Assembly (NCBI RefSeq): GCF_001682865.1
Contig: NZ_MAQX01000001.1
Span: 1,738,431 to 1,802,430 of the forward strand
Source: Bacillus sp. FJAT-26390
Lineage (GTDB): Bacteria > Bacillota > Bacilli > Paenibacillales > Paenibacillaceae
Length of the DNA stretch: 64,000 nt
Reading direction: 5' to 3'
Position 1 is the first letter of the stretch. Each line of letters opens with the position of its first letter. Positions 17,315-26,317 of the stretch are shown here, piece after piece. The notes below the pieces were generated by a model. The model saw nothing but the letters and a program-made list of their open reading frames with translations, had not been told where the DNA came from and searched no databases. Position numbers and translations under genes: made by a program.

Positions 17315-18484
17315 TTAGTACCGTCCCAGCTGCTCAAGGTAGTTGTTCAAATTCGCGCGAATTTCCTCGATGGAATCGCCTCCGAACTTCTCAAGGAACG
17401 CTCTCGCCACTTCCCACGCGACCACATGCTCCATTACAACGCTGGCAGCAGGCACAGCGCAGCTATCTGAACGCTCAACCTGCGCGGTGAACGGTTCTTT
17501 CGTATCGATGTCCACGCTGCGAAGCGGCTTGTAAAGCGTCGGAATCGGCTTCATAACGCCGCGAACGACGATTTGCTCGCCGTTGGTCATGCCGCCCTCG
17601 AAGCCGCCCAGGCGATTCGTAGCGCGGTGGTATCCGCGCTCTGCTTCATACATGATCTCATCATGCACCTGCGAGCCGCGAAGCTTTGCTGCTTCGAAAC
17701 CAATGCCGATCTCACAGCCTTTGAATGCATTGATGGATACAACCGCTTGCGCGATTCGGCCATCAAGCTTGCGATCCCACTGCACGTGGCTGCCGAGGCC
17801 AATCGGCACGCCTTCGATAATGCATTCCACAATCCCGCCGATGGAATCGCCCTCCGCTTTAATTTGATCGATATAATCCGTCATCTTCTGTTCGGTTTCC
17901 TTGTCTACGACGCGAACCGAAGATTCTTCCGTCAAGCGGATCAATTCATCGACAGGAAGCTGATTCGCCGGCGCTTCAATCTCGCCAATTCGAATTACTT
18001 GTCCCGCAACTTTAATGCCGAACTCCGCCAGCAATTGACGTGCAACCGCACCAACCGCAACACGTGCCGCCGTCTCGCGGGCGCTGGAGCGCTCGAGCAC
18101 GTTGCGCAAATCCTTCAGATCATACTTCAAGCCGCCGTTCAAGTCTGCATGGCCTGGACGCGGGCGATGTACGCGGCGTTTCTCTTCGTCGCTGCCTTCA
18201 ATAGGCTCAATATTCATAACGGAGGTCCAGTGCTTCCAATCATTGTTAGCTACGATTAGCGCTACAGGAGCACCTGTCGTTCTGCCATGACGAACGCCTC
18301 CGACAATGTTAGCGGTATCTTTCTCAATTTGCATCCGGCGACCGCGTCCATGTCCTTTTTGGCGGCGGTGCAGCTGGAAATTCAGTTCTTCAAAATCAAT
18401 CGTCAAATTACTTGGAAGACCTTCAATAATAGCGGTTAATTGGGGGCCATGCGTCTCGCCCGCTGTCAAATATCTTAAACTCAA
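17315..18484 (-). CDS. aroC: Chorismate synthase
   Basis: 389 residues, FMN-dependent, makes chorismate from EPSP (called aroF in B. subtilis). Signatures: [54 protein letters not shown] and [15 protein letters not shown]. The start is a TTG at 18484, set by GGAGG 9 bases upstream and by agreement with the family N-terminus ([12 protein letters not shown]); the longer ATG reading lacks a ribosome site. First gene of the aro unit. Confidence 0.96.
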   Translation of the reverse strand: MSLRYLTAGETHGPQLTAIIEGLPSNLTIDFEELNFQLHRRQKGHGRGRRMQIEKDTANIVGGVRHGRTTGAPVALIVANNDWKHWTSVMNIEPIEGSDEEKRRVHRPRPGHADLNGGLKYDLKDLRNVLERSSARETAARVAVGAVARQLLAEFGIKVAGQVIRIGEIEAPANQLPVDELIRLTEESSVRVVDKETEQKMTDYIDQIKAEGDSIGGIVECIIEGVPIGLGSHVQWDRKLDGRIAQAVVSINAFKGCEIGIGFEAAKLRGSQVHDEIMYEAERGYHRATNRLGGFEGGMTNGEQIVVRGVMKPIPTLYKPLRSVDIDTKEPFTAQVERSDSCAVPAASVVMEHVVAWEVARAFLEKFGGDSIEEIRANLNNYLEQLGRY

Positions 18485-18554
18485 ACCAAAGCTCCTCCTT
18501 CTAAGCAAGCCTATATGCGCCTGCTATGCTTTACAGCACTAAACATCTTTGCTC

Positions 18555-18583
18555 ATTATAGTACAGCCCTTCCGGTTTGACAA
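18555..18583 (-). promoter_or_regulatory. aroC operon promoter
   Basis: TTGTCA (18578-18583) and perfect TATAAT (18555-18560) on the minus strand, 17-base spacer, about 70 bases before the aroC start and just past the terminator of the preceding operon. Confidence 0.82.
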
Positions 18584-18617
18584 GAATTTGAGCCTGTTTC
18601 AGCCGCTGCCGCCGCAT

Positions 18618-18665
18618 AAAAAAAGCTGCCGGAATTGTCCGCATGAACGACAATTCCAGGCAGCC
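18618..18665 (-). terminator. Terminator of the hepS-to-cheR operon
   Basis: Long stem: GCTGCC (18625-18630) with GGCAGC (18659-18664), and GGAATTGTC with GACAATTCC inside; seven U follow on the minus strand. It closes the unit ending in the small gene at 18683-18850. Confidence 0.9.
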
Positions 18666-18682
18666 AATTCTGGCAGCAGCTA

Positions 18683-18850
18683 TTAACTATTAACTGTTTT
18701 TTTCTCAAGCAGCGGCACGGCTTCATTCATTAGCATCGGGTCATTTACAAGCCTTGTCATCTGTCCGTTGTCTACTCCGATAATTTGCGCGCATTCTTGA
18801 ATCGAAATAAAACCACGCCTATAGGCGGCAATTACCTTACGCTTATCCAT
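18683..18850 (-). CDS. Small predicted helix-turn-helix protein, unknown function
   Basis: 55 residues starting MDKRKVIAAYRRGFIS. The pattern AAYRRGFISIQECAQIIGVDNGQMTRLV reads like a single HTH (helix, turn at GV, recognition helix), similar to the tip of sigma region 4 or MerR/Xre-type domains. The C-terminus is short and charged (LLEKKTVNS). GGAGG stands 12 bases before the chosen ATG; an ATG at 18862 is possible but abuts the GGAGG. It is the last gene of the cheR operon, before the terminator. I do not recognise the family. Confidence 0.7.
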   Translation of the reverse strand: MDKRKVIAAYRRGFISIQECAQIIGVDNGQMTRLVNDPMLMNEAVPLLEKKTVNS

Positions 18851-18923
18851 CGGTTGCTTCATCCTCCAAGTCGCTTACGTTATAACTAGTATAGGAGAAG
18901 ATGGAAAACGGTATACATGCCCC

Positions 18924-19703
18924 TCACACGCGGCGGTAAAAAAAGGTATCCGCCGTCTCGAAGCCGTACTGCGCAGGCGAGAATATTTGCTCCGTGCTTC
19001 CAACAAAAAGCAGCCCGCCGGGCTTAAGCGCTTTGGAAAACTTATGATACAGCTGATGCTTAGCTTCTTCGGTAAAATAAATCATAACATTCCGGCATAC
19101 GATTAAGTCAAACGAGCTGTCGAATGTATCATGAAGCAAATTTTGCTGCTTAAATTGGATGAATTGCTTTAATGAGTCCGAAATCAGATATGCGCCTTCC
19201 GATTGCTTAAAATATTTTTGCCGGCATGCCGCCGGAACGTCGCGCAGCGAGCGTTCCAAATAGCTGCCTTCCATCGCTTTTTGAAGCACATTCGCATCCA
19301 AATCCGTCGCGAGGAGCGAGGACCGCTGCAGCGCGCCAAGCTCCGATAAAATCATGGCTAACGTGTACGGCTCTTCACCCGTCGAGCAAGCTGCGCTCCA
19401 TACTTTAAGGCGACTCGAGGCGCTTAGCATATCCGGAAAAAACCGTTTTTGCAAAACCTCCCACCGGGAAGGGTTTCTCCAAAACTCGGATACATTAATC
19501 GTCATGCGGTCCAAAAACTCATTCAGCATGCTGCGATTTTGTTCAATCGCTTTCCAATATTCCTCGAACGTTTGATAACCGTGCTTCATTCGCAGTGTAG
19601 TCAGCCTGCGCTTCATTTGGGCTTCCTTGTACTGCGACAAATCGATGTCGGTCTTTTGCTTTATTCGAGCTATAAACTGTGCAAAATCACGATCCTCAAG
19701 CAT
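18924..19703 (-). CDS. cheR: Chemotaxis protein methyltransferase
   Basis: 259 residues. SAM-dependent methylation of glutamates on chemoreceptors. The N-terminal helical domain (FIARIKQKTDIDLSQYKEAQMKRRL) precedes the SAM domain with VWSAACSTGEEPYTLAM, LLATDLD and FDLIVCRNVMIYF. The ATG at 19703 follows GGAGG at 5 bases. It sits after ndk as in Bacillus, without other che genes nearby. Confidence 0.96.
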   Translation of the reverse strand: MLEDRDFAQFIARIKQKTDIDLSQYKEAQMKRRLTTLRMKHGYQTFEEYWKAIEQNRSMLNEFLDRMTINVSEFWRNPSRWEVLQKRFFPDMLSASSRLKVWSAACSTGEEPYTLAMILSELGALQRSSLLATDLDANVLQKAMEGSYLERSLRDVPAACRQKYFKQSEGAYLISDSLKQFIQFKQQNLLHDTFDSSFDLIVCRNVMIYFTEEAKHQLYHKFSKALKPGGLLFVGSTEQIFSPAQYGFETADTFFYRRV

Positions 19704-19730
19704 AGGTGCCTCCATCGTTAAGCGGGTAAT

Positions 19731-20174
19731 TTACACCCACCGTTGAATAGTATGTTCGTAATTAACCAGCTCAGATGGCGTGAAGTACATGGCGATCTCC
19801 CGCTCAGCGTTAGCAACGGAATCCGAGCCATGAATGAGATTAAAGTTCGTATGTACAGCAAAGTCTGAACGAATCGTTCCGGGACTTGCATCGACAGAAT
19901 CTGTTTTGCCGATTAGCGCGCGAGTGAGCGCGATGACGTTATCGCCTTGCCATACCATCGCAAATACCGGACCGGATGTGATGAATTCAAGCAGCGGCTC
20001 ATAAAACACTTTGCCCTTGTGCTCTTCATAGTGGCGCTCCGCCAGCTCCTTATTGATCAAAATAAATTTGGCTGCTGACAGCTGCAGTCCCTTTCTTTCA
20101 AACCTTGACACGATTTCGCCAATTAAGCCCCGCTGAACGCCATCTGGTTTAATCATCAGAAAAGTTCTTTCCAT
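19731..20174 (-). CDS. ndk: Nucleoside diphosphate kinase
   Basis: 147 residues, normal length. Transfers gamma-phosphate between nucleoside tri- and diphosphates. N-terminal ERTFLMIKPDGVQRGLIGEI with the conserved Lys; active-site His in NLIHGSDS. Located between hepT and cheR. Confidence 0.98.
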   Translation of the reverse strand: MERTFLMIKPDGVQRGLIGEIVSRFERKGLQLSAAKFILINKELAERHYEEHKGKVFYEPLLEFITSGPVFAMVWQGDNVIALTRALIGKTDSVDASPGTIRSDFAVHTNFNLIHGSDSVANAEREIAMYFTPSELVNYEHTIQRWV

Positions 20175-20203
20175 CTACATCCATTCCTTTCGAATTCGTA
20201 TAT

Positions 20204-21178
20204 TTAATAATTACGTTTGCCAATAAAGTGCGCGAGATCGATCAAGTTCTTTTTCGCTGCAACGTTCGGTAATCCCTCTAATGCTTGCAGAGCTTTTTTT
20301 ATATACCGATTCGCGAGCTGGTCAGCGAGCTGTCCGCCATCGCTTTTACGGATCAATTCAATGGCGCGCCCCGCATCCTTTTGGCCTCCATTCTCCCTGA
20401 TGGATGCGATCTCGTTTAACAGAGAATCACGTATGCTCAGGTCCTGGAGAGCAAGCAATACCGGAAGCGTAATGTTGCCTTGACGCATATCGGAGCCTGG
20501 CGGCTTTCCGATCTGTTTCTCGGTTCCATAGAGATCAAGCAAATCGTCTCCGATCTGAAATGCCATGCCTACATTGTAGCCATAACGGTACAGACGGTTC
20601 GCAGTTTTACTGTCGGCGTTCGCTGCAACAGCGCCAAGCTGGCAGCTAATAGCGATGAGCAAAGCCGTTTTGCGCCTTATCCGCAGCAGGTAGTTGCGGA
20701 TCGTTTGCTCGGTATTAAAGAAATCGCGAATTTGCTCCATCTCACCAATGCACATCTGTACGAGCGCATTTGATAAAATTTGATGGATCAATGGATTGGG
20801 CAGCTGAGCTGCAATCGTTAACGCTTTGCCGTGGATAAAATCACCCGTGTACATCGCTATGCGATTGTCCCACTTGGATTTAACGGTAAGCTGGCCGCGC
20901 CTAGTTTCCGCATCGTCAATGACATCATCGTGCACGAGTGAAGCCATATGTATAAGTTCAAGAGGTACTGCGATCCGTTTCATCACATCAAGCCGATAAT
21001 CGCCAAACTTGCCGGCAAGCAGGACGAAAACGGGTCTGATCCGTTTCCCTCCGGCTTTCAGCAAGTGCAAAGAAGCTTCGCCGAGCAGCAAATGGTCATC
21101 TGACACACTTCGCTCCAGCTCCTGCTCGATCTGATTTAGGTCGCCTTTCATCTTTGCATACAAGTCTAGTAGTTTCAT
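20204..21178 (-). CDS. hepT: Heptaprenyl diphosphate synthase component II
   Basis: 324-residue catalytic subunit of the trans-prenyl chain-elongating enzyme that makes the C35 tail of menaquinone-7. Both aspartate-rich motifs are intact: LVHDDVIDDAETRRG and IGDDLLDLYG. GGKRIRP binds isopentenyl diphosphate. It needs the small subunit HepS (24266-25135), encoded first in the same run of genes. Confidence 0.96.
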   Translation of the reverse strand: MKLLDLYAKMKGDLNQIEQELERSVSDDHLLLGEASLHLLKAGGKRIRPVFVLLAGKFGDYRLDVMKRIAVPLELIHMASLVHDDVIDDAETRRGQLTVKSKWDNRIAMYTGDFIHGKALTIAAQLPNPLIHQILSNALVQMCIGEMEQIRDFFNTEQTIRNYLLRIRRKTALLIAISCQLGAVAANADSKTANRLYRYGYNVGMAFQIGDDLLDLYGTEKQIGKPPGSDMRQGNITLPVLLALQDLSIRDSLLNEIASIRENGGQKDAGRAIELIRKSDGGQLADQLANRYIKKALQALEGLPNVAAKKNLIDLAHFIGKRNY

Positions 21179-21186
21179 TCTTTCAC

Positions 21187-22038
21187 CTATTGGGCAGATT
21201 GGTCTTCAAAAAAAGTAAGCTCCACGTCATTCGGCAGCAGTCCTAACTGCTTCGAATAATCGAAATATAACTTAAGTCCTTCTTGCAGCTTGCTCCCAAA
21301 ATCATATTGAAGCGAATGAAAGTACATCTCCCAGTATGTCGATACTCCCCCAAGCTGTGAACATGCTTGTTCAATTAGTGGACCAAGATGAGCCTTATTA
21401 TACTGTTTGCTCGCAATTAACGTCTTATATACAGCATGAACGGCTTCAGGCGCGGATAAAGCCGCTTCCTTGCGTGCCGCAACAACGGCATAAGTCATTC
21501 CAAGACCCGTCCATTCATTCCACAATTGCCCCAAGTCAATGACATGAAGCCCGTGGTCTCGCCAAGAGGCTTGAATCGCCGGATCGCCGATAATAAGCGC
21601 CGCATCGGCTGTCTCAAGCATACGATCAAGCTCGGGTGCTGCGGTAAAATAAGTGGGATTGCAATCAAAATGCAAAGCCATCATTATTTTGAGCAAATTG
21701 ACTGAAGTTGCCGATGTGGTCGTTACGGCAATTCGTTCAGGCCGTTTGCGTTCAATGGGCTCCTTCAAGAACAAGAGGATCGAGTTTACCGCTCCAACAG
21801 AGCCTACCGATAATTCCGGCAAAAGTACATAGTCATTTGCGTTTTGTCCATAAGAGAAGGACGATATTGCTGATATATCCAGTTCACCAACCTGAAGCAT
21901 TCGGTTTAATTCAGAAGGTACACGCTTAATCACTTCAAAGCTGTCCCGATCAGCTCGCTCCTCGAACTGATGGAATAGCGGCCAAGCATTCGCGTAATCA
22001 ATTCTTCCAATGGTGATTGGGCGATTATTCATGCCCAT
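21187..22038 (-). CDS. mqnA: Chorismate dehydratase of the futalosine menaquinone pathway
   Basis: About 283 residues of the MqnA/MqnD periplasmic-binding-like fold. It converts chorismate to 3-enolpyruvylbenzoate, the first step of the futalosine route. Family marks: IGRIDYANAWPLFHQF at the start, ELDISAISSFSYGQN, ELSVGSVGAVNSILLF and ALIIGDPAI. The start at 22038 has GGGGAG 9 bases upstream; 22032 is also possible. It overlaps the ubiX stop. It lies in the prenyl-synthase operon and a few kilobases from the chorismate synthase gene. Confidence 0.9.
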   Translation of the reverse strand: MGMNNRPITIGRIDYANAWPLFHQFEERADRDSFEVIKRVPSELNRMLQVGELDISAISSFSYGQNANDYVLLPELSVGSVGAVNSILLFLKEPIERKRPERIAVTTTSATSVNLLKIMMALHFDCNPTYFTAAPELDRMLETADAALIIGDPAIQASWRDHGLHVIDLGQLWNEWTGLGMTYAVVAARKEAALSAPEAVHAVYKTLIASKQYNKAHLGPLIEQACSQLGGVSTYWEMYFHSLQYDFGSKLQEGLKLYFDYSKQLGLLPNDVELTFFEDQSAQ

Positions 22039-22675
22039 TCTGCTCATCTCCCCATCTTCTGTACAAATCATGGTCGATAGCCATATTGTCAAGCACTTTA
22101 CCGACCAGAAAATCAATCATTTCATCCATCGACTGCGGTTTGTAATAAAAAGCCGGCATTGCCGGAATCATTCGAACGCCAAGGCGAGCGAGCGTCAGCA
22201 TGTTCTCAAGATGAATCGCGTGAAGCGGCGTCTCTCTCGGTACGATCAACAGCTTCCGATTCTCCTTTAACATAACGTCCGCAGCTCTAGTCATCAAATC
22301 ATCGGAAATGCCGTGCGAGATTGAGGCAAGCGTCCCCATCGAGCACGGCACAATAACCATTCCTTGTACGCGGTAAGAGCCGCTTGCTATGCTTGCGCCA
22401 ATATCCGCATTCGGATGGAACACAAGCCTTTTCGTCGCGATAGCCTCGCCGAAGCGCGCCTCAAGAGCTGCGGAGCGACGTGTCGTCTCCCAGCCAAGCT
22501 CTTCCTTCAGCACCCTCCAGCCTGCTTCAGTAACGACTAGATGAACCTCATAGTTTATTTCAAGCAGCACCTCGATAAGCCTAATGCCATAAATCGAGCC
22601 GCTTGCGCCTGTAATGCCGACCACCCAACGATTCGTCCAATTCGATGGGCTGGCAGCCATGTTAGCTTCTACCAT
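22025..22675 (-). CDS. ubiX: UbiX-family flavin prenyltransferase
   Basis: 216 residues. Makes prenylated FMN, the cofactor of UbiD-type decarboxylases. The Rossmann-like FMN motif GITGASGSIYGIRLIE and later PCSMGTLASISHGISDDLMTRAADVMLKE, RKLLIVPRETPLHAIHLENML are diagnostic. Its start overlaps the end of the ubiA-like gene by 7 bases. In a futalosine cluster it would serve the MqnL/MqnM-type decarboxylase, which is not encoded in this window. Confidence 0.93.
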   Translation of the reverse strand: MVEANMAASPSNWTNRWVVGITGASGSIYGIRLIEVLLEINYEVHLVVTEAGWRVLKEELGWETTRRSAALEARFGEAIATKRLVFHPNADIGASIASGSYRVQGMVIVPCSMGTLASISHGISDDLMTRAADVMLKENRKLLIVPRETPLHAIHLENMLTLARLGVRMIPAMPAFYYKPQSMDEMIDFLVGKVLDNMAIDHDLYRRWGDEQNGHE

Positions 22676-23544
22676 TCGTGAATAACGAGCAAATCAACGA
22701 TTGTAAACAAAAACAGCACGACGCTAAGGGTACCATTCATTCCGAAAAATGCCGTTTGGACCCGTGACAGATCGTTTGGACGAACGAGCCAGTGCTGATA
22801 AAACAATAAGGAAATCGATATTAACGTCCCAAGCAGATACATCCAGCTTAAGTCCGTGAGCCAAAACAACGTAACAAAGCCGATTGCCGTCACCATATGC
22901 AGGGCACGCGCGATCCATAGTGCGCCTGCGATGCCAAAGCGAGCCGGAATCGAATGCAAACCAACGTTTCGGTCATACTCAAAATCTTGGGTAGCATAGA
23001 TGATGTCAAACCCTGCGATCCATAGCGCTACTGTTATATACAATAGCCATGCAGCCAAATCAAAGCCGCCCGTAATCGCTACCCAGCCGCCAAGAGGCGA
23101 AAGCGCAATCGTAAATCCAAGAAAGATATGGCATAACCATGTAAAACGCTTCGTATAAGAATATAAGACAAGCATGACTACCGCAATAGGCATGAGCTTA
23201 AGCGCGATAGGCTCCAAATTAGCGCTTGCTACGAACAGCAGAACGAATGAAACGATAATAAACAATAAAACCTCCGCGGATTTCAGCAGTCCGGCCGGAA
23301 GCGCCCTCTTCTCCGTTCTTGGGTTGCGCAGGTCAATCGCTTTATCGATTAGACGGTTGAGGCTCATTGCCGCGCTGCGGGCGCCGAACATCGCAAGCGT
23401 AATCCAGCCGATCTCAGCCCAGGAAGGAAGCCGCTGCTCCATCATCACCGCCCCTAGAATAGCGCCCATAAAAGCGAAAGGCAATGCAAAAACGGTGTGT
23501 TCAAACTTAATCATTTCTAAAATAATGCGTAATTTGCGAATCAT
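22669..23544 (-). CDS. UbiA-family prenyltransferase (probable MqnP)
   Basis: 291-residue integral membrane enzyme with about eight to nine hydrophobic helices. First aspartate motif NRLIDKAIDLRNPRTEKRALPAG, second DIIYATQDFEYDRNVGLHSIPARFG. It attaches a polyprenyl chain to an aromatic acid. Between menG and ubiX, and with mqnA in the operon, the likely acceptor is the futalosine-pathway naphthoate. It could be called 4-hydroxybenzoate prenyltransferase by similarity, but that substrate is not expected in a menaquinone organism. Confidence 0.92.
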   Translation of the reverse strand: MIRKLRIILEMIKFEHTVFALPFAFMGAILGAVMMEQRLPSWAEIGWITLAMFGARSAAMSLNRLIDKAIDLRNPRTEKRALPAGLLKSAEVLLFIIVSFVLLFVASANLEPIALKLMPIAVVMLVLYSYTKRFTWLCHIFLGFTIALSPLGGWVAITGGFDLAAWLLYITVALWIAGFDIIYATQDFEYDRNVGLHSIPARFGIAGALWIARALHMVTAIGFVTLFWLTDLSWMYLLGTLISISLLFYQHWLVRPNDLSRVQTAFFGMNGTLSVVLFLFTIVDLLVIHEW

Positions 23545-23546
23545 TG

Positions 23547-24257
23547 CTATTTCTTCTCCTTTGTCCCCATATGCAGCGCAGCTACTCCGCCGGTCAGAGG
23601 ATATGCCTTCACCTGATCAAGACCCGCATCTTCAAACAGTTCAGCAAGCTGTTGTCGACCGGGGAACATTTTAAGCGATTCCGGCAGCCATTTGTACTCT
23701 TGGAAGCTCTTGGCTACAAGCTTGCCCATTTGCGGCAATATACGCTCGAAATATAAGTTGTACATCGCTTTGAAAGGCTGCCAGGTAGGTTTGGATACCT
23801 CTAGGCATACGACTAGCCCGCCAGGCTTAACAACGCGCTGCATTTCCTTTAAAACCTGCAAGTAGTCAGGCACGTTGCGAAGGCCAAAACCAATCGTCAC
23901 ATAATCGAAGGAGCTATCCGCGAAGGGAAGGCTCATCGCATTGCCTTGCACTAATTTAATTTGCTTATTCAGGCCAAGCTTTTCAATTTTGAGGGCTCCG
24001 ACATCGAGCATGTTTTGGCTAAAATCTAGGCCGACAACTTCCCCGGTTCCGCTTGCTTCCGCCAGCGCGATCGTCCAATCACAAGTTCCGCAGCAAAGAT
24101 CCAGCGCGGTTTGTCCTGATTTTACGTTCATTTTCTTCATCGTAAACTTCCGCCAAGCCTTATGGCGGCGAAAGCTGATGAGGTCGTTCATCAAATCGTA
24201 TTTTGGAGCAATTCTTTCAAATACGCCATGCACATGGCTTTTGGAGTTCGAATCCAT
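23547..24257 (-). CDS. menG: Demethylmenaquinone methyltransferase
   Basis: 236-residue SAM methyltransferase of the UbiE/MenG family, last step of menaquinone synthesis. [28 protein letters not shown], the SAM loop [17 protein letters not shown] and [14 protein letters not shown] are typical. ATG at 24257 with GAGGTG 9 bases upstream is preferred to the GTG at 24269 that overlaps the hepS stop. Confidence 0.96.
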   Translation of the reverse strand: MDSNSKSHVHGVFERIAPKYDLMNDLISFRRHKAWRKFTMKKMNVKSGQTALDLCCGTCDWTIALAEASGTGEVVGLDFSQNMLDVGALKIEKLGLNKQIKLVQGNAMSLPFADSSFDYVTIGFGLRNVPDYLQVLKEMQRVVKPGGLVVCLEVSKPTWQPFKAMYNLYFERILPQMGKLVAKSFQEYKWLPESLKMFPGRQQLAELFEDAGLDQVKAYPLTGGVAALHMGTKEKK

Positions 24258-24265
24258 CTCTAAAG

Positions 24266-25135
24266 TCACCTCGTCTCGTTGAGCGCAGGCGTGTAACCGG
24301 GCTTTTCGTATAACAGAGCATCGACGATAGAAGTCAATTCACCGAGCAACTTGTCCGATTCCAGCTCTCCAGCTAAAGCCACCACGGCATCCGCTGACTG
24401 CTTCAGCTTCGTTGTAAGCTGGCTGCGCACCTTGTATTTTTGTGCCAAACTGTTAACAAATGCAGCATCTTGCATGCGCGAAGATAGCTGCTGCCGCTCA
24501 TCGTCGGTTCCCTCCTGCATGAGATGCCAGTAGGCCCAGCTCTTATCAAGCCGAGCCGAACTCTCCAAACGGGCTATCTCGTCGCGCAAAACCTCGCAGC
24601 GGCTAACGCCGAGCAGAATCTCGGACCAGGCTTGCGCAAGCGTTCCCTCAAGCACGCCCGAGAAAATGTGAAACAAGGTGCTTCTAATCTGCACCGTGCA
24701 GCTCAAATAATCTTCTGCGGTTATTTTGAGCTGCCTCATCCGGACATATAAATTTACTTTCAGCCTGTTGACCTCGGAAACCGCGCTGCTGATTTTGGAT
24801 ATCATGTCAATTTGGCCGGCCTGCGCAAGCAATTGATAAAAAGTCGCGCTAAAATAATCGCCGGCCAGCACCTTAAGCTGTCTTGACCGCATCTCCGGCT
24901 CAGAGCGCTGTTCTTGCTCCGTATCGATCAAATCATGCGTATCCATCCCTAGCTGAACGAGAGATACGACAAGCGTATAGAGCTCGCTGTTTGACTTTAA
25001 GGACTGCTGCTCATTTAGGAATACATGGAGCAATCGCAGCCTTGCGTCCGGTAAGTCAGGTAGCGCCGTATGCGCTTTAATCATGTCATATTCTACATAC
25101 TTTTGAGCTATTTCAGGTATACGGTATGTTTTCAT
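24266..25135 (-). CDS. hepS: Heptaprenyl diphosphate synthase component I
   Basis: 289-residue non-catalytic subunit that binds product and sets chain length together with HepT. It lacks DDxxD motifs and shows the HepS pattern ([28 protein letters not shown], then [12 protein letters not shown], then [22 protein letters not shown]). GGAGG precedes the ATG. First gene of the operon driven by the promoter at 25188-25193. Confidence 0.9.
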   Translation of the reverse strand: MKTYRIPEIAQKYVEYDMIKAHTALPDLPDARLRLLHVFLNEQQSLKSNSELYTLVVSLVQLGMDTHDLIDTEQEQRSEPEMRSRQLKVLAGDYFSATFYQLLAQAGQIDMISKISSAVSEVNRLKVNLYVRMRQLKITAEDYLSCTVQIRSTLFHIFSGVLEGTLAQAWSEILLGVSRCEVLRDEIARLESSARLDKSWAYWHLMQEGTDDERQQLSSRMQDAAFVNSLAQKYKVRSQLTTKLKQSADAVVALAGELESDKLLGELTSIVDALLYEKPGYTPALNETR

Positions 25136-25187
25136 GGGGGAAGCCTCCGAACAGAGAAGCGCAAATCGCCGCTCAATAATCTAAACT

Positions 25188-25193
25188 ATTATA
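25188..25193 (-). promoter_or_regulatory. hepS operon promoter, extended -10
   Basis: Perfect TATAAT preceded by TGC (extended -10) on the minus strand, 52 bases before the hepS start. No good -35 hexamer is visible at 16-18 bases, as is common with extended -10 promoters. Confidence 0.65.
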
Positions 25194-25260
25194 GCACAAC
25201 TTTTTCTAAAGAGCATACGATTCAACCTGCGTGTTCAACAAATTGCAACATCCATCACAG

Positions 25261-25836
25261 CTAATGCTGCGAAATAGACGAAGGCTTTACTGTAAACCCA
25301 GATACTGGCCCGAACCGCTCTTCCCAAGCAGAGGTAAAGCTGACCCGCAGCCTGTTTCGCCACAGCTCGTCATGTACGGGATCGGCCTCGGCAAGACCAT
25401 TCAGCTCATGGATGAGCCATTCATCCGTCTTCCTCACGTCGACAGCGGCAAGCAGCGCTTCGCCGCTTTCCTTCTCCTCAACGATCCGTATGAGCACCCG
25501 CTTCACATTTTCGAGTTGAAGGAAGGATACGCGAACCAGCTTCTCCACGTCGGCAAACCAGACTGCCGGCCTGCCTTTGCTTGTGCTCACCCTTAGGTCA
25601 ACGGACAAAATGCCATTGCTCCACTCCGCCTTATTCAATCGCTCGCTGAGCGAAATAGCCACAAGAACATCAACAAGATTGCTGTTGGTAAGCCTAACGG
25701 CCGGTGAAGCGCGAAAAACGGCTATATCATGGTCATTTGCTGAACGCTTTGACGCCATATGCGGCAGCCAGGTTAATAATAAAGTGACAGCCAGAACCGA
25801 CACGCATGCGGTTAGGAGTGGTTTTCCGATTTTCAC
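25261..25836 (-). CDS. Unknown membrane-anchored protein
   Basis: 191 residues. The start is a GTG at 25836 with GGAGG 6 bases upstream; the ATG-initiated longer frame has no site. One hydrophobic segment at about residues 7-24 (LLTACVSVLAVTLLLTWL) followed by a soluble domain with the alternating pattern of a mixed alpha/beta fold (VRLTNSNLVDVLVAISLSE, LSVDLRV, VKRVLIRIVEE). No lipobox, no catalytic motif recognised. The signal topology suggests an external domain. Lies between mtrB and hepS, where Bacillus has no such gene. Confidence 0.75.
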   Translation of the reverse strand: MKIGKPLLTACVSVLAVTLLLTWLPHMASKRSANDHDIAVFRASPAVRLTNSNLVDVLVAISLSERLNKAEWSNGILSVDLRVSTSKGRPAVWFADVEKLVRVSFLQLENVKRVLIRIVEEKESGEALLAAVDVRKTDEWLIHELNGLAEADPVHDELWRNRLRVSFTSAWEERFGPVSGFTVKPSSISQH

Positions 25837-25928
25837 CCTGCACCTCCAAATAGTCGCTCGTCCATAGAAAAAAGACTCATACTTCATTGTACGAGCGTTG
25901 GAGGTTGTTTATTCGGACAGGAACAGGC

Positions 25929-25952
25929 AAAAAAAAAGCAGGCTTCGCCTGC
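25929..25952 (-). terminator. mtrB terminator
   Basis: 6-bp stem GCAGGC/GCCTGC (25938-25943 with 25947-25952), three-base loop, nine U on the minus strand, 16 bases past the mtrB stop. Confidence 0.88.
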
Positions 25953-25967
25953 CCTGCACGTTTGTTG

Positions 25968-26189
25968 CTACTGATCGGTTTCCATCGTCCCGTATTTCGT
26001 CATGACGACCGCTTTACCCCGTATTTTAATAGCTGAAGTATGATCGGTAAATTGGCAAATTAATATTTCGTTTTTGTCCAGCTTTTCCGTATGATGAAAT
26101 TTTGTGTCCAGTCCGCGTGTTAAACCGATGACTTGAACGCCCTGGTCCTTTGCTTTTATAACAATATACTCGCCATGTGTAGGCTCCAT
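25968..26189 (-). CDS. mtrB: TRAP, trp RNA-binding attenuation protein
   Basis: 73-residue subunit of the 11-mer ring that binds tryptophan and wraps NAG-repeat RNA. The conserved core [41 protein letters not shown] is near identical in pattern to the Bacillus protein, including Thr and His of the tryptophan pocket and the KKR-type RNA contacts. ATG at 26189 is favoured over 26192 by GGAGGG spacing. Its target is the trp leader at 15697-15766. No folE (mtrA) precedes it. Confidence 0.96.
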   Translation of the reverse strand: MEPTHGEYIVIKAKDQGVQVIGLTRGLDTKFHHTEKLDKNEILICQFTDHTSAIKIRGKAVVMTKYGTMETDQ

Positions 26190-26230
26190 CATTATCCCTC
26201 CGCTTCCGAAATTGCAAACTATCCATGTGA

Positions 26231-26259
26231 ATTATAGTGGAAGTACGACGTTTGTGCAA
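26231..26259 (-). promoter_or_regulatory. mtrB promoter
   Basis: TTGCAC (26254-26259), 17-base spacer, perfect TATAAT (26231-26236) on the minus strand, about 40 bases before the mtrB start and downstream of the hbs terminator. mtrB thus has its own transcription unit. Confidence 0.82.
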
Positions 26260-26282
26260 TCTCTTCAGGCTTGCGGATGTGC

Positions 26283-26317
26283 AAAAAAACGCCCGAACGG
26301 CATTCCGTTCGAGCGTT
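26283..26317 (-). terminator. hbs terminator
   Basis: A 13-base arm AACGCTCGAACGG pairs with CCGTTCGGGCGTT (one mismatch) around an AATG loop; a run of U follows on the minus strand. It lies 120 bases past the hbs stop. Confidence 0.85.

Noticed and set aside
17573..18259. 228-codon open frame on the plus strand, antisense to aroC
   Set aside because: Shadow of a conserved gene; no ribosome site or family resemblance.
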